Source: [Clostridium] citroniae WAL-17108 (lineage in GTDB: Bacteria > Bacillota > Clostridia > Lachnospirales > Lachnospiraceae). From it: a stretch of 64,000 nucleotides of DNA. The translations under genes and the position numbers were made by a program. The stretch lies in assembly GCF_000233455.1 (NCBI RefSeq), contig NZ_JH376420.1, forward strand, positions 1,243,489 through 1,307,488, read 5' to 3'. Position 1 is the stretch's first letter. Every line of letters starts with the position of its first letter. Under the pieces are notes generated by a model that was not told where the DNA came from, searched no databases, and was given only the letters and a program-made list of their open reading frames with translations. Below, piece by piece: positions 8,950 to 18,041 of this stretch.

Positions 8950-9771
8950 AATATCAGTAGAAGCCGCCAGCTCCGTCTGTGTTTTATAATCTGCAACGCG
9001 TTCCTCCAAACGTTCAATAGTGGCTTTCAATGCCTGTGAGCCAAGCACCATTCTCATAGGCGCAAGCGTCAAATCCGCACTCTCAATGATGCGTCTGGAC
9101 ATTTCCACCGGGTCTCCGGGCGCCAGTCCGTTTTCCGGGTCCAGCATATTCAAAAATCCATGGCAATGCTCATATTCGGGCATCAGGTTTGCAACCCTTG
9201 CGCTCCCATAACGGAACTCCGTTCTCGCCCCGCCCGGCTCCACAATTGTCACGCCTACGCCAAACTCCGCAACCTCCTGGGCCACGGACTCACAAAAGCC
9301 TTCAATTCCAAATTTTGTGGCATGATACATGGAATTGGACGCATACGCCACCTGTCCGCCGTAGGAGGAAATCTGGATAATCCTGCCCCCCTGCTGTTTC
9401 CTCAGATAGGGAAGGGCTGAACGGATTACCATAATCGAGCCGGTCAGATTCGTGGCGATTATCTGGTTTACCTGTTCATCGGTCAGCTCCTCTGCCGCCC
9501 CGAATAAGCCGTAACCCGCATTGTTCACAACGACATCAATCTTTCCGTGCTCTGTAAAGGCTGCGTCTACGATTTCATGGATTCCGTCCACATCCGTCAC
9601 ATCAAGGAGCCGGCAGTCAAAGGTAACCGGGTATTTCTCCGTCAGTTCTTTAACCTTTTCCCTGTTTCTCACAGTTCCTACAACGGTTTCTCCGTTTTCC
9701 AGCAAAAGCCTTGTCATCTCGTATCCAAATCCACTGCTCACGCCTGTGATCAGCCATGTACATTTGTCCAT
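8920..9771 (-). CDS. Short-chain dehydrogenase/reductase (C-terminus supplied by a MITE)
   Basis: 283 residues. The classical SDR Rossmann motif is TGVSSGFG at residues 9-16, NNAG follows, and the catalytic pair is YHATK after ISSYGGQVAYAS. It would reduce or oxidise a carbonyl with NAD(P)H; the substrate is unknown. The last residues (VTVQDGPSS then stop) are encoded by the MITE. Excising the MITE predicts an original end of ...STDIQE followed by TAG, which overlaps the GGAGG of the downstream lipoprotein gene. The core enzyme is intact, so it is probably still active. Confidence 0.9.
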   Translation of the reverse strand: MDKCTWLITGVSSGFGYEMTRLLLENGETVVGTVRNREKVKELTEKYPVTFDCRLLDVTDVDGIHEIVDAAFTEHGKIDVVVNNAGYGLFGAAEELTDEQVNQIIATNLTGSIMVIRSALPYLRKQQGGRIIQISSYGGQVAYASNSMYHATKFGIEGFCESVAQEVAEFGVGVTIVEPGGARTEFRYGSARVANLMPEYEHCHGFLNMLDPENGLAPGDPVEMSRRIIESADLTLAPMRMVLGSQALKATIERLEERVADYKTQTELAASTDIVTVQDGPSS

Positions 9772-9801
9772 TTCTTCTCCTCACTTTCATTGTGTGCAGT
9801 T

Positions 9802-9866
9802 GTAACTGTTCAGGACGGCTCATCTTCTTGACCGGAAAAGCGGGTCAAGAAGCATCGGAGGTCCAT
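9802..9866. mobile_element. Truncated second copy of the same MITE
   Basis: GTAACTGTTCAGGACGG at 9802-9818 is the terminal repeat of the 8797-8949 element in inverted orientation. About 65 bp, including the CTTGACCGG hairpin, match with a few differences before similarity stops at GGTCCATC. The far terminal repeat is missing. Together the two copies flank the SDR gene as inverted repeats. Confidence 0.75.
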
Positions 9867-9891
9867 CTCTGCTTTTACAATTCTGCTTTTA

Positions 9892-10647
9892 TTACCCTGC
9901 CATTTCCGCTTCGTTGACGCACCGCAGCGCATTTAAGCTGCGCGTATACCCAATAAACGGAATACATTGGGAAATAATCTTAATAAGGAATGACCTATCG
10001 TTGCCAATTCTCATATTGGCGGACGCATGGCTGGTGAGCTGTGGTTCACAGCCTCCCTGGGCCGCCAGAAAGCAAAACGTAATCATTTCCCGCTGGCGGT
10101 AATCCAGACCTGTCCTGGTATAGTAATCACCGAAGCAGTTATCTGTCAGCCACAGATTTATATGCCGGCTCTCCTCCGGCCCGGACTTCCAGAAATCCCT
10201 CATTTCCTCTCCGAAAATATCCACCTGTGCCCGAATGCCGCCATGCAGCCGGTTTTCTGTGGTGGTCGTGGACTGCCCCTCTAACGGCAGATTCACTCCA
10301 TGCTCCGTCAGTGTCTCATTCACCACATGGAGAAATGGAAATACCCTGCCGATTCCTAAGTAGGCAACTGCCTGATAGACCATTTCCTTTGCTTCCACCG
10401 GGGTTACGCCAAAATTCAGGGCAGCCGGCAGCATGGCGCGGTACTCATCTATTCCCTGACAGCCAATCAGCACTGCTAAAATTGCTATCATTCTGGTGTG
10501 GTCATCTAAGTCATCACTGTTTACCACTTCATCGAACGCAAAGTTATCAAACCGTTCTATAAACTCCGGATCCGTCTCAAAAAAACTGGAGTGATATCCC
10601 GGAAACATTTTCTCATGGTATTTTTTAGCATTTTCTGTGATACTCAT
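9892..10647 (-). CDS. Carboxymuconolactone decarboxylase (CMD) family protein
   Basis: 251 residues with two CMD-type halves: the first around AILAVLIGCQGIDEYRAMLPAALNFGVTPVEAKEMV, the second around LDYRQREMITFCFLAAQGGCEPQLTSHASANMRIG. The AhpD-like CxxC pair is not present, so peroxidase activity is not supported. It starts 3 bp after the flavodoxin gene, so the two are an operon. Clostridial CMD proteins commonly travel with flavodoxins and SDRs; the reaction is unknown. Confidence 0.85.
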   Translation of the reverse strand: MSITENAKKYHEKMFPGYHSSFFETDPEFIERFDNFAFDEVVNSDDLDDHTRMIAILAVLIGCQGIDEYRAMLPAALNFGVTPVEAKEMVYQAVAYLGIGRVFPFLHVVNETLTEHGVNLPLEGQSTTTTENRLHGGIRAQVDIFGEEMRDFWKSGPEESRHINLWLTDNCFGDYYTRTGLDYRQREMITFCFLAAQGGCEPQLTSHASANMRIGNDRSFLIKIISQCIPFIGYTRSLNALRCVNEAEMAG

Positions 10648-10650
10648 GCC

Positions 10651-11175
10651 TTATCGTCCTCCATTTTGAAACATCCAAACCCACTTCTCTATTGCTTTCC
10701 CTGCCCGTTGTACATCAGCACCGTGGATTGCAAGTCCTTTTTCAACCTTCGCGCCCGGGCAGATTCTCCTGATATCAATTTCGCTGTTCGCCATTCCGCT
10801 TCCCTCATGTGTACAGAACGGCATAATTATCTTTCCTGAAAAATCATAGGATTCCAAGAAGAGAAATACATGTACCGGCATAGTTCCCCAGTAGTTCGGA
10901 TATCCCAGATAAATCACATCATACTCTGCAATACTATCCAGCTTCCGTCTGAGTTTTGGACGGGCGCCGCTTTTCAAATCTTTCAGCGCCTGTCTGGTGC
11001 ACTCATCATAATCTTCCGAATACGGTATAGCCGGTTCAATCTCAAACTGGTCCCCACAGGTGAGTTTTGCAATCATTTCTGCTGCAGCTTTTGTGTTGCC
11101 TACAGACAGGCTTCTAATCGTGCCGTTTACGTAGTTATTTCCTTTTCTTGAAAAGTATGCGATTAATGTCTTCAT
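10651..11175 (-). CDS. Cytoplasmic flavodoxin
   Basis: 174 residues, no signal peptide; GGAGGGATTC precedes ATG 11175. It opens with LIAYFSRKGNNYVNG, the FMN-binding loop, and has YDVIYLGYPNYWGTMPVHVFLFLE and the IMPFCTHEGSGMANSE loop of long clostridial flavodoxins. It is the first gene of the oxidoreductase cluster and may feed electrons to the SDR or CMD partners. The two lipoprotein flavodoxins downstream are diverged, damaged paralogues. Confidence 0.9.
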   Translation of the reverse strand: MKTLIAYFSRKGNNYVNGTIRSLSVGNTKAAAEMIAKLTCGDQFEIEPAIPYSEDYDECTRQALKDLKSGARPKLRRKLDSIAEYDVIYLGYPNYWGTMPVHVFLFLESYDFSGKIIMPFCTHEGSGMANSEIDIRRICPGAKVEKGLAIHGADVQRAGKAIEKWVWMFQNGGR

Positions 11176-11598
11176 AATTTGAATCCCTCCTATATCTTTT
11201 ATACTTTATTTTTCATAATGGAGCAATTCAGGTTACTAATCCTTTTAATAAGAATAACTTATACAAAAACAATTTCTGAGAGGTCTATCCTCCTTCAGCT
11301 CCTGAGACATAAGAGAGCATGATTTTACTAATATCAATGAAATTGCAGCAGAAGCGAAACCAATTGATATATGCTGATAAACTGAAACATAGAAAAACTG
11401 TACCGTGTATTAAGCCGAATAAAACATTATAGAAATACTGGGGGTTTTCCAGGAAAGAAATCGGGAGTTAAGAAGAAAGAATATCGACAGGATTTTTGAA
11501 AAAACAGCCCTAACTGCGTTTCTGCTGCAGCTACGGCTGTTCATTATCGTCTGTAGGGTCAGGGATTTTGTTTACACTATATCTCCAAATATTATTAA

Positions 11599-11840
11599 CT
11601 ACTTCAGCAATTGAATAATACTGCTTCTCTTCAGAAAAATATAGCATGGAAGCAAAGCGAAAATCTGTACAACTAATACTAATCCTCCTGACATCATAAT
11701 CAGAACATTCCGTCTACTTCTGAAAAAAGGCGAAAGGAGTTTGAACCAATCCACGGGGCTCCAAACTCTTCGTAAATCCCGGATATAGTAAAAGTTCTTC
11801 CGTTTACTTCAATGCCATTGCCAACATCATATGAAATAAG
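11599..11840 (-). pseudogene. Remnant of an FtsX-family ABC permease C-terminus
   Basis: Two short minus-strand blocks remain. About 11700-11837 reads GIEVNGRTFTISGIYEEFG, the periplasmic-core style of FtsX/MacB permeases, and ends in TGA. 11599-11675 reads GLVLVVQIFALLPCYIFLK then RSSIIQLLK and TAG, the last transmembrane helix and tail typical of these permeases. Stops and a frame change separate them. The rest of 11176-11885 shows no gene. Confidence 0.5.
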
Positions 11841-11885
11841 GCAATAATCCAAAAATAGAAACAAAATCAAAAATATTTTTTTAAA

Positions 11886-13247
11886 TTAAAAGCTGGTACC
11901 AAGCGCCACTATTCTCCCACCTTTCACATAAATCAACATCGAACTTTGACCACCGCTAAATAATTCTGCCTGTTTTTCATAGCCCAAATCTCTATATTGC
12001 TTTCTAAATTCAAAGGGATTAAAGTTTAACATGGATATGGCATATATTTTATCATAGTCTATACTATGGAAAATACTGTTTACCTCCTCGACATTCCAGA
12101 TATCTACGACCGACATGGAATCACCACCGGGAAACCACTCTTCAACGTCAGGATAACAGAATTTCAGTATTTCAGATTCATCACTCCCCACCTGCAAACC
12201 GCACCCCAGGGAGTATGTTCCATCCGTAATTAAAATTGCAGTCACACCCCCATCCATCCCCCCAAGTGTTGCATACTCCATTCCAGGCGTATAATAGTAA
12301 GTAGTTGTGGCATTTGTCCCTTCGTGCGTCCCCCTATATTGAAAATCAGGAAACTCCTCTTTAAGTTCTTTCATTGAAACAAATTGGAAGAACTTGTCAT
12401 TAAAAAGAGGGTGTTCAGGGACAAAAAGTTCTGTGATTGAAAAATCATGTAGGTTGCCTACTGCATCATCAACAGAAACAGCAATCACTCTGTTATCTTT
12501 AACAAATGCCAGAAGTTGGCACTTTATATATGAGTAGACAAGCCCCTGATAGGTATAATCTTTTCCTCTTTCCATAACGATGGACGTTATATAAATATTA
12601 TCATAATCCATCTTATCCTTTACTAAAGGAAGATAAGAATAATTCATCATAGTTACTAATGAACTATCATTAAATAGAACCGGCATATCCATTAGTTCTG
12701 AAACAGTCATTCCAACTTTTAAGCCACAAGAAAATTTGTATGTTTCATCGGTGATAATAACACCACGAATTCTTTTTACACTGTTATCCATGGTGCCGCT
12801 TGGCTCCCCCGTAATATAAGTAATTCCTGTGTCCTCGAAAAAATGCAGATATCCATGTTCTGATTTTGCCGAGTATGATTCCGTATACGAATCTCCAGAT
12901 AATACATCACCTAAGCTCACAGCAAAGAACGGTACTTTGCTTAAGACAGGGTGTTCGGGGAGCAATATTAATTCTGTAAGCCCATTATTGGAGGATTGGC
13001 CTTCGGTAATACTCTCTTCTGCATGTCCTGGTTCCACTGAATCTTGAGGAGAAGAGGTTAGCGTGGTTTCAATGTCTGCTAAATTGTTTTCTTCGGATAA
13101 GGTTGATGGTGTGTCCATATCCGAAATTATGGGAGGCTGTGCTGTATCTGAATCGTTATTCACTTTATTTTGCGAACATCCTGCTATTAGGTAAGTTGCA
13201 CAAACACCAGCTATCAGTATTTTTCTTCTCATAAATTCTCTATTCAT
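11886..13247 (-). CDS. Lipoprotein with two homologous repeats, function unknown
   Basis: 453 residues; AAGGGAG precedes ATG 13247. The signal peptide has a lipobox ending at Cys24 (LIAGC). After a Ser/Thr/Glu linker the protein is an internal duplication. Repeat one (about 91-265) starts LTELILLPEHPVLSKVPFF and repeat two (about 268-453) starts ITELFVPEHPLFNDKFFQF. Each then has a glycine-rich T-x-G-x-x-x-G segment, VIITDETYKFSCGLKVG in the first and ILITDGTYSLGCGLQVG in the second, and ends with an xYDKIYAIxM/VVALGTSF-like strand. I do not recognise the domain. It is a surface protein with no enzyme motif. Confidence 0.75.
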   Translation of the reverse strand: MNREFMRRKILIAGVCATYLIAGCSQNKVNNDSDTAQPPIISDMDTPSTLSEENNLADIETTLTSSPQDSVEPGHAEESITEGQSSNNGLTELILLPEHPVLSKVPFFAVSLGDVLSGDSYTESYSAKSEHGYLHFFEDTGITYITGEPSGTMDNSVKRIRGVIITDETYKFSCGLKVGMTVSELMDMPVLFNDSSLVTMMNYSYLPLVKDKMDYDNIYITSIVMERGKDYTYQGLVYSYIKCQLLAFVKDNRVIAVSVDDAVGNLHDFSITELFVPEHPLFNDKFFQFVSMKELKEEFPDFQYRGTHEGTNATTTYYYTPGMEYATLGGMDGGVTAILITDGTYSLGCGLQVGSDESEILKFCYPDVEEWFPGGDSMSVVDIWNVEEVNSIFHSIDYDKIYAISMLNFNPFEFRKQYRDLGYEKQAELFSGGQSSMLIYVKGGRIVALGTSF

Positions 13248-13518
13248 ATAATCTCCCTTTATATAGCAAATTCAACGTCTGAAAAGAACCACCATATTTT
13301 TAATTGTAACTATGATTATATTCTAAATTATTCCTTTCTTCCAGTGACAAAACAGTGACAAAAGCTTGTTATATATCTATTACTTATAGTAATATAATAA
13401 CATATATTTATCAATTTGTACTGAGTTAGGCATGTACAATTTTTGTAATGGCTACATTCTAAGTTATATCTTCCGCCCACAGACACCATACATTATAGAA
13501 GATAACAATAACAAAGGC
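13248..13518. other. AT-rich intergenic region, likely promoter area of the repeat lipoprotein
   Basis: No open frame with a ribosome site. The stretch is AT-rich upstream of the 13247 start and would hold its promoter, but I could not fix a convincing -35/-10 pair. Confidence 0.3.
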
Positions 13519-13558
13519 GGCCCGCTACCAGGCAAAATAACGCCGTGTGGAGCGGGCC
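13519..13558 (-). terminator. Stem-loop, possible terminator
   Basis: GGCCCGCT (13519-13526) pairs perfectly with AGCGGGCC (13551-13558). Read on the minus strand it is followed by GCCTTTGTTATTG, a weak T-rich tail. It sits downstream of the LysE remnant. Confidence 0.45.
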
Positions 13559-13747
13559 TGTACCATCATCATTCATGAATTAATCATATATCGTAGAATA
13601 CGGTTGTAAAAATCATTCAAGCAGTATGTAAATTCAAGGTCTTCTTAAATCCCGATATTAACGCCGCCAACAGAGCTGTAATATCCCAGATTTTCTTTAA
13701 CCACACCATAATAATTATAAACGGAACCATTTCCATATCGCCGGATG

Positions 13748-13990
13748 CTATACACCAATACTCTTTACCAATATTGTCAATGCTGTACAAATCATCGCCA
13801 CACCGCCAATTCGTCCAATCCATCGTTTAGAATACTTCCCTAAAAAACCAGCTATTTTGTCTGCGCAGAAACTATATGTGAAATCATTAATTAAACCTAT
13901 CATTAAATATGTTGTACCCAATATTATGATTTGTAATATATATGGTAGCTTAAAGAAGAAAAAGCATACTTTTGTTGGGGTAAGGGTAAG
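13748..13990 (-). pseudogene. LysE-family amino-acid exporter remnant (C-terminal third)
   Basis: The frame 13748-14020 holds PTKVCFFFFKLPYIL, a decayed version of the NPKxxLFFLAFLPQF helix of LysE/RhtB exporters. It continues into LGTTYLMIGLINDFTYSF and RWIGRIGGVAMICTALTIL, the family's last helix. The N-terminal half is gone and there is no ribosome site, so this is a fragment. A further frame at 13617-13823 has no recognisable content. Confidence 0.6.
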
Positions 13991-14036
13991 TATGCGCTCT
14001 TTATAGCTGTTCTCCTGCATGTTGATAAAAATAGAA

Positions 14037-14083
14037 GGGCTGTGGAAAAATGGAATTAAATCAACTTCATTTTTTCACAGCCC
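14037..14083 (-). terminator. Terminator-like hairpin after the cyuA operon
   Basis: GGGCTGTGGAAAAATG pairs with CATTTTTTCACAGCCC. On the minus strand the stem is followed by TTCTATTTTT. It lies 120 bp downstream of the CyuA-like stop and before the LysE remnant, so it would end that operon. Confidence 0.55.
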
Positions 14084-14207
14084 CATTAATTAAGGCCTTT
14101 AGTATAGATCAGCTTTAAACTACGGTCATCTATCGTTTTCTTACTACTACTTCATTAAACGCGATCATGCCCAATCAAACAGCAACATATATAATTTATT
14201 TATGGGA

Positions 14208-15497
14208 TCAATCCCCAACCATGATCCGCAATATCTCCTTGTCGGTCTCCCTCATTCCATCCTTGCCCAGCTTTGAGACACTTACGATCGTATTCTCAAT
14301 GCCTTTCTTTACGATTCCGTCCCCGCCCTTAAACTCCTGGCCGTCCCTGGCCATTTCCAGGGCCAGAAACGCCGCGTCAATGGAGGACGCGATCTTTGCC
14401 GCGCAGGATGGTTTTGCTCCATCGCATATGATCCCGGAGGTAATGGCCAGGCAGTTTACAATGGCATGCTTGATGACCCTATCATCCTCATGCATAAGAT
14501 ACGCGATCCCGGCGCCCGCGGCGCAGCCGGCACTTACCGCCCCACAGTAAGCGGACAGACGTCCGATCCCTGCTTTCTGGTGGAGTCCCAGAAGGTTGGA
14601 GAGCACCAGGGCACGGTACAGCTCCTCCTGGGTGCTGTGAAGCTCCCCGGCATATTCGATCACAGGCACGGATGCCGTGATCCCCTGGTTTCCGCTTCCT
14701 GAATTAATAACCACCGGAAGTTCACATCCGCTCATGCGTGCATCGGAACCTGCCGCAGCTTTGGCCTTTGCGCGGATCCTGACATCCTTGGGGTCATTGG
14801 TTTTTAAAATAACCTTGCCCACATTTGCTCCCCAGTTATTGTCAAGGCCTTCCTCTGCAATCTTCATGTTATAGCTGATCTGACGCCGGATGATCTCCCT
14901 CACGTCCTCCAGATCACATGTTTTGGCAAAATCCAGGATTCCGTCCACTGTCAGCACATTCTCCTCGTCTGACTCAGAACCTCCGCAGCTGAACGGTTTT
15001 TCCAGTAAGACTTCCCCATTCTTTTCCAGGTAAACAATATTGGTGTGCTCATTTACAATGCGGACCACCACCTTGTCATCCCCGGCCCAGGCTGTGAGGA
15101 TCAGATCAAAGACAATATCTGATTTGGCGATCTCCACGCTGATGACCTTTCTGTCCAGATACTCGCGGATCTCCGCCTTTTGCCGGCTTGTCACCTGGCT
15201 GATCACCTCCAGGAACAGGTCCGCATTTCCGGCGATCAGACCCGCTGCCGCCGCTGCTTCTATCCCCTTTAAGCCGTCTGTATTGGGCACGATCACACTT
15301 TTTACATTCTTGATCAGGTTGCCGCTGGCCTCCACCGTCACGCGGTCCGGCAGATTTCCCAGATGCTTTCCGGCCACAGCCGCGGCAAAGGAAATAGCGA
15401 TCGGCTCCGTGCATCCCATTGCCGGCACAAGTTCTCTTTTTATGATCTCAATATATTGATTATATAATGCAGAATTTCTTTCCATTTTTTCCTCCAA
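14208..15497 (-). CDS. cyuA: L-cysteine desulfidase / UPF0597 (YhaM/CyuA) family
   Basis: 429 residues. It has the family's N-terminal MGCTEPIAISFAAAVAGKHLG and the C-terminal cysteine cluster AYCGAVSAGCAAGAGIAYL and GIICDGAKPSCAAKIASS, which would hold a 4Fe-4S cluster like the related serine dehydratases. Known members cleave L-cysteine to pyruvate, ammonia and sulfide. It is the last gene of an operon with a YfcC permease and a UroD-type methyltransferase under a GntR regulator. That setting suggests catabolism of an imported sulfur or serine-like compound, which is inference. The gene symbol is assigned by family. Confidence 0.85.
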   Translation of the reverse strand: MEEKMERNSALYNQYIEIIKRELVPAMGCTEPIAISFAAAVAGKHLGNLPDRVTVEASGNLIKNVKSVIVPNTDGLKGIEAAAAAGLIAGNADLFLEVISQVTSRQKAEIREYLDRKVISVEIAKSDIVFDLILTAWAGDDKVVVRIVNEHTNIVYLEKNGEVLLEKPFSCGGSESDEENVLTVDGILDFAKTCDLEDVREIIRRQISYNMKIAEEGLDNNWGANVGKVILKTNDPKDVRIRAKAKAAAGSDARMSGCELPVVINSGSGNQGITASVPVIEYAGELHSTQEELYRALVLSNLLGLHQKAGIGRLSAYCGAVSAGCAAGAGIAYLMHEDDRVIKHAIVNCLAITSGIICDGAKPSCAAKIASSIDAAFLALEMARDGQEFKGGDGIVKKGIENTIVSVSKLGKDGMRETDKEILRIMVGD

Positions 15498-15539
15498 TGC
15501 ACTTTAGTGTACCCGCGGATTCTCCGAAAGCGCACTTTA

Positions 15540-16958
15540 TTAAAACGGCCCGATCTGAACAATGGCTGCAATTGCCACAAGGATGGCCGCCCACACGGAA
15601 TTCGTAAGGAAAATGCGTATTACAAACCTTAAATATACACGGTAATCAATCTCCGCCATGGCAATGGCGCCTGAGGTCAGAGGTGAAGTAGGCATGATCA
15701 TGTTTCCCAGCGCTCCGCCCAGGATCGCAGCCGCACATACGGTCTGCTGTGTGATTCCCGCCATGTCTCCAATGGGGGACAGGATGGGAACCAATACGGT
15801 TGCAAGTCCTGCATCGGAGATGATGAAGAAATTGCCGATATGGCCAATGAGGTACATGATCTCTGCCGTGAGAACGCCGGATGCATTGTTTAACATCTGT
15901 ACCGCTGCATGGATAATGGTATCCACTGTTCCGGAATTGTCCAGGATCAAAGCGATCGCCTTTGCAAATCCCACTACCAGGACACCGCCCACAACTCCCT
16001 GAGCGCCCTTTCCAAAGCGGCGGAATACCTCGTTGGGAGAATACTTCATAACGATCCCAACCACTACCAGCATCATCAGGAATACGGCCGGAATGCCGTT
16101 CTTAAAGTCACCGCCGGTGAGAGCCAGATAGATGATGTAGCCCATTCCTACCAGAACAGATAAAAGCACCAGTTTTCTTTTTGCATCGAACTCCGGCATT
16201 TCCACAACCATGTCGGAACCCTCCGCACGCTGCTCCACATCATAGATCCAGCTGTTCTTCTTATCCTTCTTCAGCATGATGGCATATTTCATGGTCCAGA
16301 ATGAAACAGATACATTAAAGCCGATAAAGGCCAGGATCCTTAACCAGATACCGGAGAACACAGGAAGCCCCACCAGCCCCTGGGCCACGCCGATGTTGAA
16401 GGGGTTCGTGATTCCGCTTGCCAGGCCGGCGCCTCCCGCGCACACGGTTATGGCAATTCCCACCAATGCGTCCAATCCCATGGAACGTGCCAGCATAACT
16501 CCCAGAGGAACAAATGCCAGATATGCCTCCAATGTGCCCATCAAAGTGGGGACAATAGAAAACAGCAGGACAATAACAGGAATAAAGAAAATGTCTTTTC
16601 CCTTGCTTTTCTTTAACAGTGAATTCAGGGCTGCCTGGATAGCGCCTGTATCACTGATCACGCTGAATGCTCCGCCTACGATCAGGATCAGGAAGCAGAT
16701 CCAGCTGGTTGCCTGAAATCCTTTTGGCACTGATGTAAAAATTTCCAGCAGGGATGCCGGATGGCTTGCCACATATGAGAAGGAATTGGGATCTACCATC
16801 TCTCTTCCGTCAACGGTAGTCCTGACATACTCTCCCCCCGGTATGATGTACGTCAACAGCGCCGCTAATAAAATTAATCCGCATATAATTACCAAACCAC
16901 TGGGAAATTCCTTGGCTTCCGCCTTGGCCTCAATTTCCTGTCCTTTTTTTAAATCCAT
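15540..16958 (-). CDS. YfcC-family (DcuC-like) permease
   Basis: 472 residues with about 12 membrane segments. The N-terminal PSGLVIICGLILLAALLTYIIPGGEY and VPKGFQATSWICFLILIVGGAF are the YfcC signature, and the GNMIMPTSPLTSGAIAMAEI loop near the end is conserved. Family members move C4-dicarboxylates, amino acids or peptides by ion coupling; the substrate is not readable from sequence. Its place between UroD-type and CyuA-like genes suggests it imports their substrate. Confidence 0.85.
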   Translation of the reverse strand: MDLKKGQEIEAKAEAKEFPSGLVIICGLILLAALLTYIIPGGEYVRTTVDGREMVDPNSFSYVASHPASLLEIFTSVPKGFQATSWICFLILIVGGAFSVISDTGAIQAALNSLLKKSKGKDIFFIPVIVLLFSIVPTLMGTLEAYLAFVPLGVMLARSMGLDALVGIAITVCAGGAGLASGITNPFNIGVAQGLVGLPVFSGIWLRILAFIGFNVSVSFWTMKYAIMLKKDKKNSWIYDVEQRAEGSDMVVEMPEFDAKRKLVLLSVLVGMGYIIYLALTGGDFKNGIPAVFLMMLVVVGIVMKYSPNEVFRRFGKGAQGVVGGVLVVGFAKAIALILDNSGTVDTIIHAAVQMLNNASGVLTAEIMYLIGHIGNFFIISDAGLATVLVPILSPIGDMAGITQQTVCAAAILGGALGNMIMPTSPLTSGAIAMAEIDYRVYLRFVIRIFLTNSVWAAILVAIAAIVQIGPF

Positions 16959-17000
16959 ACCTTACCTCCATTACCCTATGTATGATGATTGTCAGTTCTG

Positions 17001-18011
17001 TTAAAATTCAGCAGCTTTCCTTACTGCGTGGAGATTTTCCTCAGGCGTCCTGGGATCACACACGCATCCCGGTCCAATGATCAGACCTTTTCCATCCACC
17101 ATGGCGATTGCCTGCTTTACATGGCCGATCACCTGCTGCGGTGTGCTCCGCCTTAAGAAACTGTCGTAATCCAACACACCGTTAATAATATTCGGAACCT
17201 CCTGTATTCCTCCCAGGAAGGTCTTTTTAACAGTTTCCCTTGCTGTCTTCATATCCGGCCGGGTATCCCTGTCATGCCAGTTGATGCAGTTGCAGGGGTA
17301 TTTGCTCACCGTATCGTACATGATATTGGATCCATGGATATGAACCACGTTAAACCATGTCTTATCTTTATAGCTGTTGATCACTTCCAGATCATAGGGC
17401 TTACAGAATTCCGCGTACAGCACATCTGTCATAAAATCATAGGTCGCGGTCTGAATAGCAAAAAAGAAGCCGCTTACCCCTGCCTCAATATTGGCCTGCA
17501 CAAAGCTGATGGTCGTATCCGTAATGGCCCGCAGCGCCTTATGTACTTCTTCGGGATGTTCCACCATATCCTGTATCAGACGGTTGCTGGTAAGCTTTTT
17601 AAGCGTTGTGGCCGGGCTGAAAATAGTCTGCAGATACGGCGTGTGCTTTGGTACGATCTTGGAAAGATGCCGGGTGACCTGCAGGGTCTTGCCCCAGGTT
17701 CCATGAGTGGCTGCCAAAGGCCGGATCATACCGTAGTCGCCCAGCTCCCTGATACCCGGTTCAATGATCACCGGTTCCTTATAGCGGTCACAGTAAATTT
17801 TAATCTTAGCTCCCCAGTCCTGGGTGGAGTAGGCGCCAAAGGGCATCATTTTGATAAAATCAAAATCATATTTCTCATTTTGGGAAACCATCTCCTCCGC
17901 CAGGGATCTGGGATCCTGATCCACCTCGGAAAGGTGCATCCACACACTGCAGGGAAGCCGGTCAACCTCTCCGCCTGCAAGGGCCGCCCTTATTCTATCC
18001 TCTCTTGTCAT
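17001..18011 (-). CDS. Uroporphyrinogen decarboxylase-type methyltransferase (MtaA/CmuA-like)
   Basis: 336 residues, URO-D superfamily. It starts with MTREDRIRAALAGGEVDRLPCSVWMHL and ends with the typical GPGCVCDPRTPEENLHAVRKA. The zinc-site region reads VHIHGSN, where corrinoid methyltransferases of this type usually have HxC, so the metal site may be altered. True heme UroD is unlikely because no heme genes are near. Expected role: methyl transfer from a methylated substrate to a cofactor; no corrinoid protein gene is visible here. It is the first gene after the operator and promoter at 18042-18093. Confidence 0.75.
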   Translation of the reverse strand: MTREDRIRAALAGGEVDRLPCSVWMHLSEVDQDPRSLAEEMVSQNEKYDFDFIKMMPFGAYSTQDWGAKIKIYCDRYKEPVIIEPGIRELGDYGMIRPLAATHGTWGKTLQVTRHLSKIVPKHTPYLQTIFSPATTLKKLTSNRLIQDMVEHPEEVHKALRAITDTTISFVQANIEAGVSGFFFAIQTATYDFMTDVLYAEFCKPYDLEVINSYKDKTWFNVVHIHGSNIMYDTVSKYPCNCINWHDRDTRPDMKTARETVKKTFLGGIQEVPNIINGVLDYDSFLRRSTPQQVIGHVKQAIAMVDGKGLIIGPGCVCDPRTPEENLHAVRKAAEF

Positions 18012-18041
18012 CTATGTCCTCCTTTTTATATTATTGACTTA

